Positions 8,887 through 16,307 of a DNA stretch of 64,000 nucleotides are shown in pieces (position 1 is the stretch's first letter; each line of letters begins with the position of its first letter). A model generated the notes under the pieces. It worked only from the letters and a program-made list of their open reading frames with translations, was not told the origin of the DNA and did not search any database. Source of the DNA: Clostridiales bacterium. Its GTDB lineage: Bacteria > Bacillota > Clostridia > Christensenellales > QALW01. Position numbers and translations under genes: made by a program. The stretch lies in NCBI GenBank assembly GCA_015069575.1, contig SVIH01000009.1, positions 1 to 64,000 of the forward strand, in the 5' to 3' direction.

Positions 8887-10170
8887 TTAGAGTGGTCTGA
8901 ACCCTGTGCAATTATAAGCAGAATCTAAATTTTTTATTCTACAATGATTTTGGTTTGCACATGCATGGCATCTTTTAACTCTGCTTGAAGCTGCAAGATT
9001 ATTTTTACGGCGTTCTTCGTCCAGCATAGCTTTAGCTTCACGTTGACGATTATATTCTTGAGTTTGGCGGAATTTTTCTTCTGCATCAAAACGACGCTTT
9101 TCTTCTCTTTGACGTTGGCGTTCCTGTTGTTCGCGGAAGCTTTTTTCTTCTTGATAACGGCGCTCTTCATCCTGTCGGCGTATTTCTTCTTCGTATTGCC
9201 TTTGTTCTTCTTGCTCTTGACGGAAAACAATATCTTCATACAGGTTGATAGCTTCTTTTAAATTATCTGCTCTGTTGTTTTCTAAAAGTTCAATAATTTG
9301 ATTTATTGCAGGTAAATAATCTTGTGGTAATAAATCATTAAATTCAACAAGTTTTTCGCAGGCAGGAATATATTCTTCGTTGTTTATTTTTTCTATAGTA
9401 TCTGCTTTTTCTTTTTCGATTTTTTGAGATATTTCGTTTTCTTCTTCGACATAAAGTTTTACTTCTTTACGCCAATCAACAAACTTGCTTAAGAAAAGAT
9501 TGTGTTCTTCGTTATATTTTTCTGATTCAGTTATGTAATTTGCTTTTGCTTCAGAAAAAGCATTTGTAGCTTCTTTCTTTGCTTTCATAATCTTTAAAAT
9601 ATATATTATTATAAGCGGTGAGCAAAGTAATAACATAATTAAGCCGGTTAAAAAACTATCAAACATAAACATTAATGACATACCGGCCCAAATGCAACCT
9701 ACAATAAGCAAGCCTTTAGATTTGAATTTTGCTACGGTTACAATTTCTTCATGTTTTTTTAAGTCAGGTTCTTTAGGTGCAGGGATAGCTTCTTTGTACA
9801 ATTCATCTGCGTAGGATAAAGCTTCTTCATCTGAAGGATATTCGCCTCCCTCGTCATCTAAAGAAAAAATAGCTTTTGTTGCTAATAATGAAGCAAGAGA
9901 TTTAAGCCGTTGGTATTCTTCAAAGTTATCTACCATGAAATAGCTAAGTCTAATGCCGTTATTAGATGCTGCATATTCTAATCTATCCTGAACATCCTTA
10001 CCAATGAGTTTTTTAAGGGATGTGTGATTAAATTCAGGCATAGTGTGTTTTCGTGAATAATTATCTTCAATATCATAATTATCCATTTTAGTCTTAATTT
10101 CAACAACTGTTTCAAATAATTCTGAAATTTTCCTTAATTTTGTTATAAGTTCTTTTTTGTTTTGTTCCAT
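8887..10170 (-). CDS. Coiled-coil membrane protein with C-terminal Cys motif, unknown function
   Basis: 427 residues, not recognised. Residues 1-150 are soluble and partly helical. Two adjacent transmembrane segments (about 152-170 and 172-193) form a hairpin. A long charged coiled coil (about 195-400) is dominated by Gln, Glu and Arg from about 310. The C-terminus has CHACANQNHC and a later Cys (four Cys in about 30 residues), which could bind a metal. AAGGAG precedes the ATG. It is divergent from an XRE regulator, with two similar dyads between them, which suggests control by that regulator. Confidence 0.75.
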   Translation of the reverse strand: MEQNKKELITKLRKISELFETVVEIKTKMDNYDIEDNYSRKHTMPEFNHTSLKKLIGKDVQDRLEYAASNNGIRLSYFMVDNFEEYQRLKSLASLLATKAIFSLDDEGGEYPSDEEALSYADELYKEAIPAPKEPDLKKHEEIVTVAKFKSKGLLIVGCIWAGMSLMFMFDSFLTGLIMLLLCSPLIIIYILKIMKAKKEATNAFSEAKANYITESEKYNEEHNLFLSKFVDWRKEVKLYVEEENEISQKIEKEKADTIEKINNEEYIPACEKLVEFNDLLPQDYLPAINQIIELLENNRADNLKEAINLYEDIVFRQEQEEQRQYEEEIRRQDEERRYQEEKSFREQQERQRQREEKRRFDAEEKFRQTQEYNRQREAKAMLDEERRKNNLAASSRVKRCHACANQNHCRIKNLDSAYNCTGFRPL

Positions 10171-10189
10171 AATGTAACTCCTTTATTAA

Positions 10190-10250
10190 TAAAATAAAAT
10201 TCCATAACAGAATTTTATTTTATTATAATTCCGTTGCGGAATTTTGTCAA
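10190..10250. promoter_or_regulatory. Two related dyads between divergent genes (candidate operator)
   Basis: The first dyad is AATAAAATAAAATTC / GAATTTTATTTTATT around loop cataaca. The second is AATTCC / GGAATT around gttgc. Both share an AATTCC...GAATTTT pattern. Their place between an XRE gene and its divergent partner fits an XRE operator. The first dyad could instead form an RNA hairpin. Confidence 0.5.
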
Positions 10251-10303
10251 GTTTTTTTAGATATATAATTTTTGTATATAATAATGTAAAAGGATGATTA
10301 TAT

Positions 10304-10543
10304 ATGAAAATAAGAAAAAAACAGTATGGTGACTGCAATATGGTGGGTGAACATATTGAAAGACTGCGTAAAGAGAAAGGCATAAGGCAAAAGGACTTTA
10401 TTGAAAAAATACAATTAGCAGGATATGATATGAATCCTTCAAGTTATTCAAAACTTGAAGGACAGTTAAAGGTTGCAACAGATAAGGAACTTTTTGCCAT
10501 AGCAAAAGTCTTAAATGTTACTATAGATGAACTTTTTAGATAA
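10304..10543 (+). CDS. XRE family helix-turn-helix regulator
   Basis: 79 residues forming essentially one Cro/C1-type HTH: IERLRKEKGIRQKDFIEKIQ, then DMNPSSYSKLEGQ and LFAIAKVLNVTIDELF. The ATG at 10304 has AAGGA 9 nt upstream; an internal ATG at 10340 would give a bare HTH domain and is also possible. It is divergent from the coiled-coil membrane protein, whose expression it probably controls through the dyads between them. The stop codon runs into a GCACCC-stem terminator. Confidence 0.85.
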   Translation: MKIRKKQYGDCNMVGEHIERLRKEKGIRQKDFIEKIQLAGYDMNPSSYSKLEGQLKVATDKELFAIAKVLNVTIDELFR

Positions 10544-10572
10544 AAAAAGCACCCTTTCGGGTGCTTTTTTAT
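10544..10572. terminator. Bidirectional terminator, right member of pair a
   Basis: Stem AAAAAAGCACCC / GGGTGCTTTTTT with loop TTTC. It is the exact reverse complement of the 28-nt hairpin at 8855-8884. It separates the XRE gene from the convergent GRE activase gene. Confidence 0.9.
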
Positions 10573-10577
10573 CATTA

Positions 10578-11357
10578 TTATCCGCCAATCTGCGCTTTAA
10601 TTCCTGTGTTTAATGCGCTTTGCAAAAGTATTTGCATATGTTCGTCTGTTGGTGTTTTAATATGATGTAATGAATATTCTCTGTTTAAGCCTTTATACTT
10701 ATCAACACCAAATGGGTGATAGGGTAAAAGGTGCATTTCCTTAACACCGATAGAAACTGCATATCTTGCAATAGCCTCAATTTCCTGTTCAGTATCGTTA
10801 AAGGTAGGAATTACAGGCACGCGCACAATCAATTTTACACCGCTGTGCGCAATCTTTTTTACATTTTCTAAAATTAATTCGTTAGGTTGGGTAGTAAATT
10901 CCTTGTGCTTTAAACTATCCATATGTTTGATATCCATTAAAACGGTATCAAGGTGTGGCAAAAATCGGGCAACTGTTTCCCAAGGAACGCATGCAGTAGT
11001 TTCAATAGCAGTATTGATTCCGCGCGCGTGGGCTTCTTCTAAAAGCGCCACCGCAAAATCAGGCTGACACATTGATTCACCGCCGGAAAGGGTAATACCA
11101 CCACCAGAACGGCGGAAATAGATTCTATCCTTTTCAACTTCGTTAAGAACTTCTTCAACAGTAACATCTCTGCCAACGGTTTTTATTTTGCCGTTTTTGG
11201 ACATTTGCTGAATTTTATATTCCTGTGATTCAGGATTGCAACACCATCTGCACCTTAAAACGCAACCTTTTAAGAAAACAATAGTGCGAATACCTGGTCC
11301 ATCATGAACGGAAAATTTTTGAATATCAAAAATCCTTCCCTTAGTATCTAAAGCCAT
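10578..11357 (-). CDS. Glycyl radical enzyme activating protein (radical SAM)
   Basis: 259 residues. The motif GCVLRCRWCCNPES gives the CX3CX2C ligands of the radical SAM [4Fe-4S] cluster. GGGITLSGGES and the later VPVIPTFND match PFL-activase-like enzymes. The linker after the cluster is short and has no extra ferredoxin-type cysteines, unlike the two-cluster activases of choline lyase or glycerol dehydratase. It would install the glycyl radical on the protein encoded immediately upstream; its ATG overlaps that gene's TAA by one base. Confidence 0.92.
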   Translation of the reverse strand: MALDTKGRIFDIQKFSVHDGPGIRTIVFLKGCVLRCRWCCNPESQEYKIQQMSKNGKIKTVGRDVTVEEVLNEVEKDRIYFRRSGGGITLSGGESMCQPDFAVALLEEAHARGINTAIETTACVPWETVARFLPHLDTVLMDIKHMDSLKHKEFTTQPNELILENVKKIAHSGVKLIVRVPVIPTFNDTEQEIEAIARYAVSIGVKEMHLLPYHPFGVDKYKGLNREYSLHHIKTPTDEHMQILLQSALNTGIKAQIGG

Positions 11358-13885
11358 TAAAATCCTCCCTGTTCGGTACGGTTAATAATGTCATTCTGAA
11401 GTGAGCGTGAAAGTGTTGTAAACAATGCGCTGTATCCTGCAACACGAACAACAAGAGATTTGTAGTTTTCAGGATGTTTCTGTGCATCGATTAAGGTTTC
11501 ACGGCTAACAACATTAAATTGCATATGGCTTCCTTTTTGGTCAAAGTAACCGCGAACAAGCGAAACAAAACTTTCAAGCCCTGATCTGCCTTTAAGGGCA
11601 GTGGGATGGAATTTCATATTATAAAGTGTACCGTTTGAAGCAATAAAATGGTCAAGGCGTGAAACTGAGTTTGCTGCTGCAGTAGGGCCTGAAACATCTC
11701 TGCCTGCTGCAGGTGAAACACCGTCAGCAATAGGCGTGTAGGCAAGTCTTCCGTCAGGAGTAGCGCCGGTTTGTGCGCCTAAGGGAACATTAGCAGAAAC
11801 GGGATATAAACCTGCGTGGAACTTACCGCCGCGTGGGTTATTGAATTTTTCAAGTTCACGGGTATAAACGTATGCAACTTCACGTGCAAAAGCGTCAATA
11901 TCATGAAGGTCGTTACCAAATTTATCTTGTGCAATAATATCATCAAGCATTTGTTTGTAGAAGGCCTTCTTTTGTGCTGAACAAGGGTTTGATGAAACTT
12001 TATTGTAAATGTTTAAAATGTTTTCTTTATCGGTATTTACGCCGTTTTTATGAAGCTCAAGAACAACTTTTGCTGTAAGTTTTTGTGCCATGGCACTATC
12101 CATATCTTCACCAAAGTTGTTTTCAACAGCTTCTTTAAAATCGTTAAGAGTATATTTTTTCTGTTCAAAAACGAGTTTTTTAATAGCCCAAAGACCGTCT
12201 GCCATGTTGGCAACACCAAAGCCTTGGGGGCCTGTAAAGTTGTATACAGCGCCACCTTCCTGAACGGATTTTCCACGCTTAATGCAATCATCAATCATTG
12301 ATGAAAGGAAGGGAAGCGGTGCTCTTTCCATATGAGCAAAGTCAATAGCGTTATCGGCATTTACCATAAGGCTTACCATATAATCACTTTGCTTTTTGTA
12401 TGCATCAAATAATTCGTCAAAGGTGGTCATAGAAGAAACATCCTGTGTTTTAGGTCCAACCTGAACACCTTTATCAACACCTTGTGAAAATACCATTTCC
12501 AAGGGCCTTAACATATTAAAGAATGCAGCATCGTGCCAACCGTCAGTTTTGCCTGATTTTTGAGGTTCAACACAGCCGATGATGTTATAATCACGGGCAT
12601 CTTCGATTGTAAGACCACGGCTTACAAGGGAAGGTATAATAACTTCGTCATTATAATATGCAGGCAAGCCAATACCTGTGCGTGTAACTTCGGCAGCCTT
12701 AATCATAAATTCGTGTGGGGTAAGGTTCCAAATGCGAACTGAAAGTGATGGCGCAGGAAGTAAAACATGCATAGAAGCCTCAAGGCACATATAAGAAACG
12801 TCATTGGTAACATCAACACCGTCAGAATTTTGACCGCCACAAATAAGGTTCTGGAACATTGAATAGCCTGCAAAACCTTCAGCAGAAGCAAGGTCACGAA
12901 CTTTAGAAAGATCGTTAAGTTTTACCCAAACGCAGTCAACAAGTTCCTGTGCCTGTTCAAGTGTTATTTTACCGCTTTCAATATCCTTTTTGTAGAAAGG
13001 ATACATATATTGGTCAAAACGGCCCGGTGAAATTGAGTGGCCGGAAGATTCCATCTGAATCAGAAGCTGAATAAACCAGAAAGACTGGCAAGCCTCATAA
13101 AAACTTGTTGCAGGGTTTAAAGGAACGTTTTTACAGTTTTGTGCAATTTGCAAAAGTTCAGCCTTGCGGGTTGGATCAGATTCCTTATTGGCTAAATCGT
13201 TGGCTAAAACGCTGTACCTTAAAGCGTATTCAATAACAGCATCAAGGCTGATAATTACTGCTTCAAGAAAACGGCTTTTCTTTGCAAAATTATCGTCGGT
13301 AACCTTGCAGCTTTTAAGTTCGTTTTCAGCTTCAAGGCGAATACCTGCAAGTCCTTTATTAAGTACCTTACCATAATCAACAGTAACATGACCAACACCG
13401 TTATAAAAATAGTTGCCGGGTGTAAAGAAATTATGTTCAATAGCAAGGCGTGCTTCGGGCGCCATATATTCGGTAGCAAGTTCGCTTGTGGTTTTACCTA
13501 ACCAATAAGCGTTTGCCTTTTTTAAACGCGCTTTTGTTTGGTCAGAAATATAAAATGGGTCAGCAGAGCGTGTTTCAAGGGTATCGAATTCGCTTTCAAG
13601 CCAGTCAAAAGAAAATTCAGGAAATGTTTGACAGCTTCTTGGTGCCTGGGTAGCAGAACCAACAATAAGCTCCAAAGGTCTTATTGTTATAGGAATGTTC
13701 TTTAAAATATTACTAAAAGCCTTAGCCTTTCTGATAATGGTAGGCTCAGCTTCAGTTTTAATAAAAGATTCTGTCATTAATTCCGCGCGGTCAGCTTCAA
13801 TCTGAGGCATCTTTTCATAAAGATGGTCAATCAGTTTCTGAATACGCGGTGATTTTTCAATTCCTGTTAAAAGTCTCTGATCCAT
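11357..13885 (-). CDS. Glycyl radical enzyme, PflD/dehydratase-like
   Basis: 842 residues, PFL-like domain plus glycine radical domain. The active-site Cys438 and Glu440 lie in IIGCVEPQKSG; a Cys-X-Glu pair is characteristic of GRE eliminases and dehydratases rather than true pyruvate formate-lyase, which has Cys-Cys. The radical Gly817 is in RVAGYSALF near the C-terminus. The substrate (glycerol, propanediol, hydroxyproline or another) cannot be fixed from motifs alone. There are no microcompartment or aldehyde dehydrogenase genes nearby. AAGGAG and a consensus promoter at 13927-13955 precede it. Confidence 0.88.
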   Translation of the reverse strand: MDQRLLTGIEKSPRIQKLIDHLYEKMPQIEADRAELMTESFIKTEAEPTIIRKAKAFSNILKNIPITIRPLELIVGSATQAPRSCQTFPEFSFDWLESEFDTLETRSADPFYISDQTKARLKKANAYWLGKTTSELATEYMAPEARLAIEHNFFTPGNYFYNGVGHVTVDYGKVLNKGLAGIRLEAENELKSCKVTDDNFAKKSRFLEAVIISLDAVIEYALRYSVLANDLANKESDPTRKAELLQIAQNCKNVPLNPATSFYEACQSFWFIQLLIQMESSGHSISPGRFDQYMYPFYKKDIESGKITLEQAQELVDCVWVKLNDLSKVRDLASAEGFAGYSMFQNLICGGQNSDGVDVTNDVSYMCLEASMHVLLPAPSLSVRIWNLTPHEFMIKAAEVTRTGIGLPAYYNDEVIIPSLVSRGLTIEDARDYNIIGCVEPQKSGKTDGWHDAAFFNMLRPLEMVFSQGVDKGVQVGPKTQDVSSMTTFDELFDAYKKQSDYMVSLMVNADNAIDFAHMERAPLPFLSSMIDDCIKRGKSVQEGGAVYNFTGPQGFGVANMADGLWAIKKLVFEQKKYTLNDFKEAVENNFGEDMDSAMAQKLTAKVVLELHKNGVNTDKENILNIYNKVSSNPCSAQKKAFYKQMLDDIIAQDKFGNDLHDIDAFAREVAYVYTRELEKFNNPRGGKFHAGLYPVSANVPLGAQTGATPDGRLAYTPIADGVSPAAGRDVSGPTAAANSVSRLDHFIASNGTLYNMKFHPTALKGRSGLESFVSLVRGYFDQKGSHMQFNVVSRETLIDAQKHPENYKSLVVRVAGYSALFTTLSRSLQNDIINRTEQGGF

Positions 13886-13926
13886 ATATAACTCTCCTTA
13901 TTAAAGGTGATTATTCTCCGTATCAT

Positions 13927-13955
13927 ATTTTACACCTAATTAAAGCAAATGTCAA
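13927..13955 (-). promoter_or_regulatory. Promoter of the GRE operon
   Basis: On the minus strand, TTGACA (13950-13955) and TAAAAT (13927-13932) are separated by 17 bp, about 40 bp upstream of the GRE start codon. Confidence 0.75.
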
Positions 13956-14065
13956 CACAAAACAAACAAAAAAAAGTAAAAAAAACGCATTTTCAAAAAC
14001 AAAAACGGTAAAAACAAACAAAAAACAGGAAAAACTACAACAAAAAGTGTTAAAAACAAAAAAAT

Positions 14066-14095
14066 AAAGGAGAGCAGTCTCTCCTTTTATATTTT
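14066..14095 (-). terminator. Terminator of the minus-strand Cys/Asn-rich gene
   Basis: Stem AAAGGAGA / TCTCCTTT with loop of 4 nt. On the minus strand it is followed by ATTTTTTTG. Confidence 0.75.
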
Positions 14096-14103
14096 TTATG
14101 TAT

Positions 14104-14385
14104 TTAGCAAGTACCGTTTGTTCTGAAATTAGTGCTGTTATTGCAAGCATTACAGTTGTTACATGCGTTGCAGTTGTTGCAACCACAACAGTTAGAAGTG
14201 CTATTTAAAATTCCGTTACTGTTATTATTAAATAATAAAATAAAAATTAAAAAGAAAAACAAAAGATTGTCAGAGCAAGAGTTATTATTCAACAGTAAAA
14301 TAATTAAAAAGAAAAACAGTAAAGAAGAATTATCAAAAGTACTTCCATTTAAGCAGTCGTTTGTAAAACAATTATTACATTCCAT
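14104..14385 (-). CDS. Small Cys/Asn-rich protein with twin hydrophobic repeats
   Basis: 93 residues, unrecognised. Two near-identical blocks, SSLLFFFLIILLLNNNS and DNLLFFFLIFILLFNNNS, are separated by a Cys-Ser-Asp linker. The C-terminus repeats NCNACNN with about ten Cys in all. A very strong AAGGAGGT precedes the ATG. On the minus strand CATACATT (14414-14421) resembles a sigma-E -10. It is divergent from another Cys-rich twin-hydrophobic protein. A spore-surface or membrane-structural role is a guess. Confidence 0.65.
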   Translation of the reverse strand: MECNNCFTNDCLNGSTFDNSSLLFFFLIILLLNNNSCSDNLLFFFLIFILLFNNNSNGILNSTSNCCGCNNCNACNNCNACNNSTNFRTNGTC

Positions 14386-14474
14386 AAAAGAACCTCCTTT
14401 TTACTTTTAATAAAATGTATGACGGTTTTTATCAGTTTATGTATATGGTTTTGTAACACAAAAAAACAAAAAAA

Positions 14475-14483
14475 CATATTATA
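14475..14483 (+). promoter_or_regulatory. Possible sigma-K-type -10 element
   Basis: CATATTATA fits the CATAnnnTA pattern of sigma-K promoters, with an AC dinucleotide about 16 bp upstream, ahead of the Cys/Gly-rich gene. The region is AT-rich, so a chance match is possible. Confidence 0.3.
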
Positions 14484-14534
14484 AACTGTAAGCACGTTCT
14501 TACAAATAAAATTCTTTTATAAAGGAGTATAAAT

Positions 14535-14756
14535 ATGGGTAAATTCTTTTCAGGTTCTGACTGCGGATGCAATGATTGTACATGGATCATCATCTTATTG
14601 ATCATTCTCTTCTGCTGCGGTGGAAATAATGGCTGCGGCGGTGGCTTTGGCGGTGGCGATAACTGCTGCTGGATTATTATCTTAATTCTTATTATTTGCT
14701 GCTGCTGTGGTTCAGGAAACGATAACTGCAACAATCAGGTAGGCTGCGGTTGCTAA
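14535..14756 (+). CDS. Small Cys/Gly-rich protein with twin hydrophobic repeats
   Basis: 73 residues. Two hydrophobic runs, TWIIILLIILFCCGG and CWIIILILIICCCCG, are separated by a Gly-rich loop (GCGGGFGGGD). The C-terminus is NCNNQVGCGC; there are about 15 Cys. Similar Clostridia proteins are often auto-labelled chorion-class high-cysteine proteins, a name without functional meaning. AAAGGAG precedes the ATG. The repeats and Cys content suggest a cross-linked membrane or spore-coat component; this is inference. Confidence 0.7.
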   Translation: MGKFFSGSDCGCNDCTWIIILLIILFCCGGNNGCGGGFGGGDNCCWIIILILIICCCCGSGNDNCNNQVGCGC

Positions 14757-14790
14757 AAACAGGCGGAGTAAACACTCCGCCTAATTTTTT
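14756..14790. terminator. Bidirectional terminator, left member of pair b
   Basis: Stem AGGCGGAGT / ACTCCGCCT, loop aaac, T tract on the right and AAAAAC on the left. A stretch of about 27 nt is identical to 15998-16024. Confidence 0.9.
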
Positions 14791-15298
14791 ATGCAATTTT
14801 AAATGTTTTTGTCACTTTAAAATCTTTAAAGCTTATAAATTCTTCAACCTCAACAACAATATCGGTTGTGGAATCGTTTAATTCATAAGCAACCTCAACA
14901 TCAAGAGTTGCGCCTTTTTTAATATCCTTCAATTGATTATCAGAAGAATAATTTGCACTATCATCAAGAATGTATGCTTCATTTAATCCGATACCATTTT
15001 GAAAAACGCTATCCTGTACTGCAACAGTAAATGATGTAGCAGTATCCTTATTATTAGTATAACTATACAATACGATAACAGCGGGTTTTCCATCATAAGT
15101 TTTGGCAAGCCTGCAACTTTTAATTTCAATTTTGCAATCAGTAAAGCCCGAATTATTGTCTTGCTGTGCGGTGCCGGTACCTTGATCGGTTGTTGAAGTA
15201 TCTTCTGATGAGCTACCTATAGCCAGTGCACCGAAAAGGCAGATTACAAGAATGGTGGCTACAAAGGTCAGTAGCTTTTTAAGTGTTGTTTTTGTCAT
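14789..15298 (-). CDS. DUF5067 domain secreted/membrane-anchored protein
   Basis: 169 residues. An N-terminal signal anchor (about 8-27), a Ser/Thr/Gln linker, then an immunoglobulin-like DUF5067 domain (about 52-165) with VIVLYSYTNNKDTATSFTV and DSVFQNGIGL, characteristic of that family. GGAGG precedes the ATG, which lies inside the end of the upstream membrane-protein gene (20 nt overlap), so translation is coupled. Function unknown; related domains occur in Gram-positive surface lipoproteins. Confidence 0.8.
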   Translation of the reverse strand: MTKTTLKKLLTFVATILVICLFGALAIGSSSEDTSTTDQGTGTAQQDNNSGFTDCKIEIKSCRLAKTYDGKPAVIVLYSYTNNKDTATSFTVAVQDSVFQNGIGLNEAYILDDSANYSSDNQLKDIKKGATLDVEVAYELNDSTTDIVVEVEEFISFKDFKVTKTFKIA

Positions 15299-15674
15299 TT
15301 TTGTTCCTCCAAAGTTTTTTTATTATAATGGCTATTAAGATTGCCATTAAGTACATAAATATATCAATATAATCAAATGTTCCGTTAACAATGTTATATT
15401 GCTGCAACAATTCCCAACATATGCTTGTAAGAAATGTAAGAAAAACAGAAATCCAACTTTTATGTATCAAAGATAATGTATAATATAATGCGTAAGCCCA
15501 TAAGGCATCGGGCAAGTAAAAGGAAAGTGTTAATAAAAAACTTTTTGTTTTTACATCTAAAATATTAAAAACACTCGTGCGCCCTAATAGGTAAAAAATA
15601 ACACCAATTATCAATGAAAGCAGAAAATTTGTTAAACAAAAAATCAAATATTTTTTATAAAATTTATTTATCAT
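15279..15674 (-). CDS. Hypothetical four-helix membrane protein, possibly leaderless
   Basis: About 131 residues from ATG 15674, with four hydrophobic segments and a Lys/Asn-rich tail (KKLWRNKNDKNN). The segment ICWELLQQYNIVNGTFDYIDIFMYL resembles the conserved Glu-containing stretch of VanZ-like proteins, but this is weak. I chose 15674 because a perfect promoter (TTGACA-17-TATACT) occupies 15682-15710. This excludes the longer frame starting at 15713 and places transcription start at the ATG itself. It forms an operon with the DUF5067 gene. Confidence 0.65.
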   Translation of the reverse strand: MINKFYKKYLIFCLTNFLLSLIIGVIFYLLGRTSVFNILDVKTKSFLLTLSFYLPDALWAYALYYTLSLIHKSWISVFLTFLTSICWELLQQYNIVNGTFDYIDIFMYLMAILIAIIIKKLWRNKNDKNNT

Positions 15675-15681
15675 AGCAAGA

Positions 15682-15720
15682 AGTATAACACAAATGTGTT
15701 TAATTGTCAACATATGTGTT
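15682..15720 (-). promoter_or_regulatory. Promoter with two operator-like dyads
   Basis: On the minus strand, TTGACA (15705-15710), 17 bp spacer and TATACT (15682-15687). The spacer holds the dyad AACACAAATGTGTT (15687-15700). The related AACATATGTGTT (15709-15720) overlaps the -35. The divergent XRE regulator is the obvious candidate to bind here. Confidence 0.7.
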
Positions 15721-15767
15721 CAAAATAAATTACAAAACATCATACAATATCATATGGGGGTGATATT

Positions 15768-16013
15768 GTGTCAGATATATATCTTGATTCACAGGTCGTA
15801 GGTGAAGCCATCTATTTTTGTCGCAGGCAAAAGCGTATGTCCCAAGAAGTTTTAAGTGGGCTTGCTGATATTGGAAGAACACATTTAAGCGCAATAGAAC
15901 GCGGTGAGCGTAAGCCAACATTAGAAACTTTATACCGTATAAGTAATGCGTTAAATATGAATATGAGTGATATTGTTAAAGAAATAGAAAAAAGACTAAA
16001 ACAGGCGGAGTAA
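15768..16013 (+). CDS. XRE family helix-turn-helix regulator
   Basis: 81 residues from GTG 15768, supported by GGGGGTGAT. Cro/C1 HTH: AIYFCRRQKRMSQEVLSGLADIGRTHLSAIERGERKPTLETLYRISNALNM. It resembles the small self-standing XRE repressors of Clostridia. It is divergent from the membrane-protein/DUF5067 operon, whose promoter carries two related dyads, so repression of that operon is likely. Its last codons (Gln-Ala-Glu-stop) form the left arm of the terminator. Confidence 0.88.
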   Translation: MSDIYLDSQVVGEAIYFCRRQKRMSQEVLSGLADIGRTHLSAIERGERKPTLETLYRISNALNMNMSDIVKEIEKRLKQAE

Positions 16014-16030
16014 ACACTCCGCCTGTTTTA
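15998..16030 (+). terminator. Terminator, right member of pair b
   Basis: Stem AGGCGGAGT / ACTCCGCCT with loop aaac, flanked by AAAAC and GTTTTA, overlapping the stop of the XRE gene. Same orientation and sequence as 14756-14790. It can also terminate the convergent DUF2508-like gene. Confidence 0.9.
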
Positions 16031-16033
16031 TTC

Positions 16034-16225
16034 TTATTCAAAATCTTCATTTGTAATGCTCTCTTTTTTTATAGTGCTTAAAAGCCTTATGTATTGCTTT
16101 TTCTTTGCTTCAAGGTTAAAAATAGCATAATCAATATCTTCTTTTGTAATAGCATTATTAAAAATAGTTATGGCGTGATGCCATTGTTTTTTTGCCTGCT
16201 CAAGTTCCAATTCGTTGTTTTCCAT
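16034..16225 (-). CDS. DUF2508 (YaaL-like) small protein
   Basis: 63 residues, all helical and charged. AKKQWHHAITIFNNAITKEDIDYAIFNLEAKKKQYIRLL matches the DUF2508 pattern of a Trp followed by a paired-helix D-x-AI segment. DUF2508 proteins are common in sporulating Firmicutes and have no known activity. The GGAGGG ribosome binding site lies inside the 3' arm of a hairpin (16233-16266), so expression may be conditional. The gene follows YhaM on the same strand. Confidence 0.6.
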   Translation of the reverse strand: MENNELELEQAKKQWHHAITIFNNAITKEDIDYAIFNLEAKKKQYIRLLSTIKKESITNEDFE

Positions 16226-16232
16226 AAAAAAA

Positions 16233-16266
16233 TCCCTCCGCTAAAAACTATTCAGCGAAGGGAACT
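16233..16266 (-). promoter_or_regulatory. Hairpin containing the RBS of the DUF2508-like gene
   Basis: On the minus strand, CCCTTCGCT pairs with AGCGGAGGG around an AT-rich loop and is followed by a T7 run that ends at the ATG. It looks like a terminator for yhaM whose 3' arm is also the Shine-Dalgarno sequence of the next gene. Confidence 0.6.
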
Positions 16267-16307
16267 TTTATGAAAAAACAATTTATGCAAATATGAATAT
16301 ATGTGCA

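Noticed and set aside
15279-15713. Longer start (ATG 15713) for the membrane protein
   Set aside because: The extra codons coincide with a perfect -35/-10 promoter and have no ribosome binding site.
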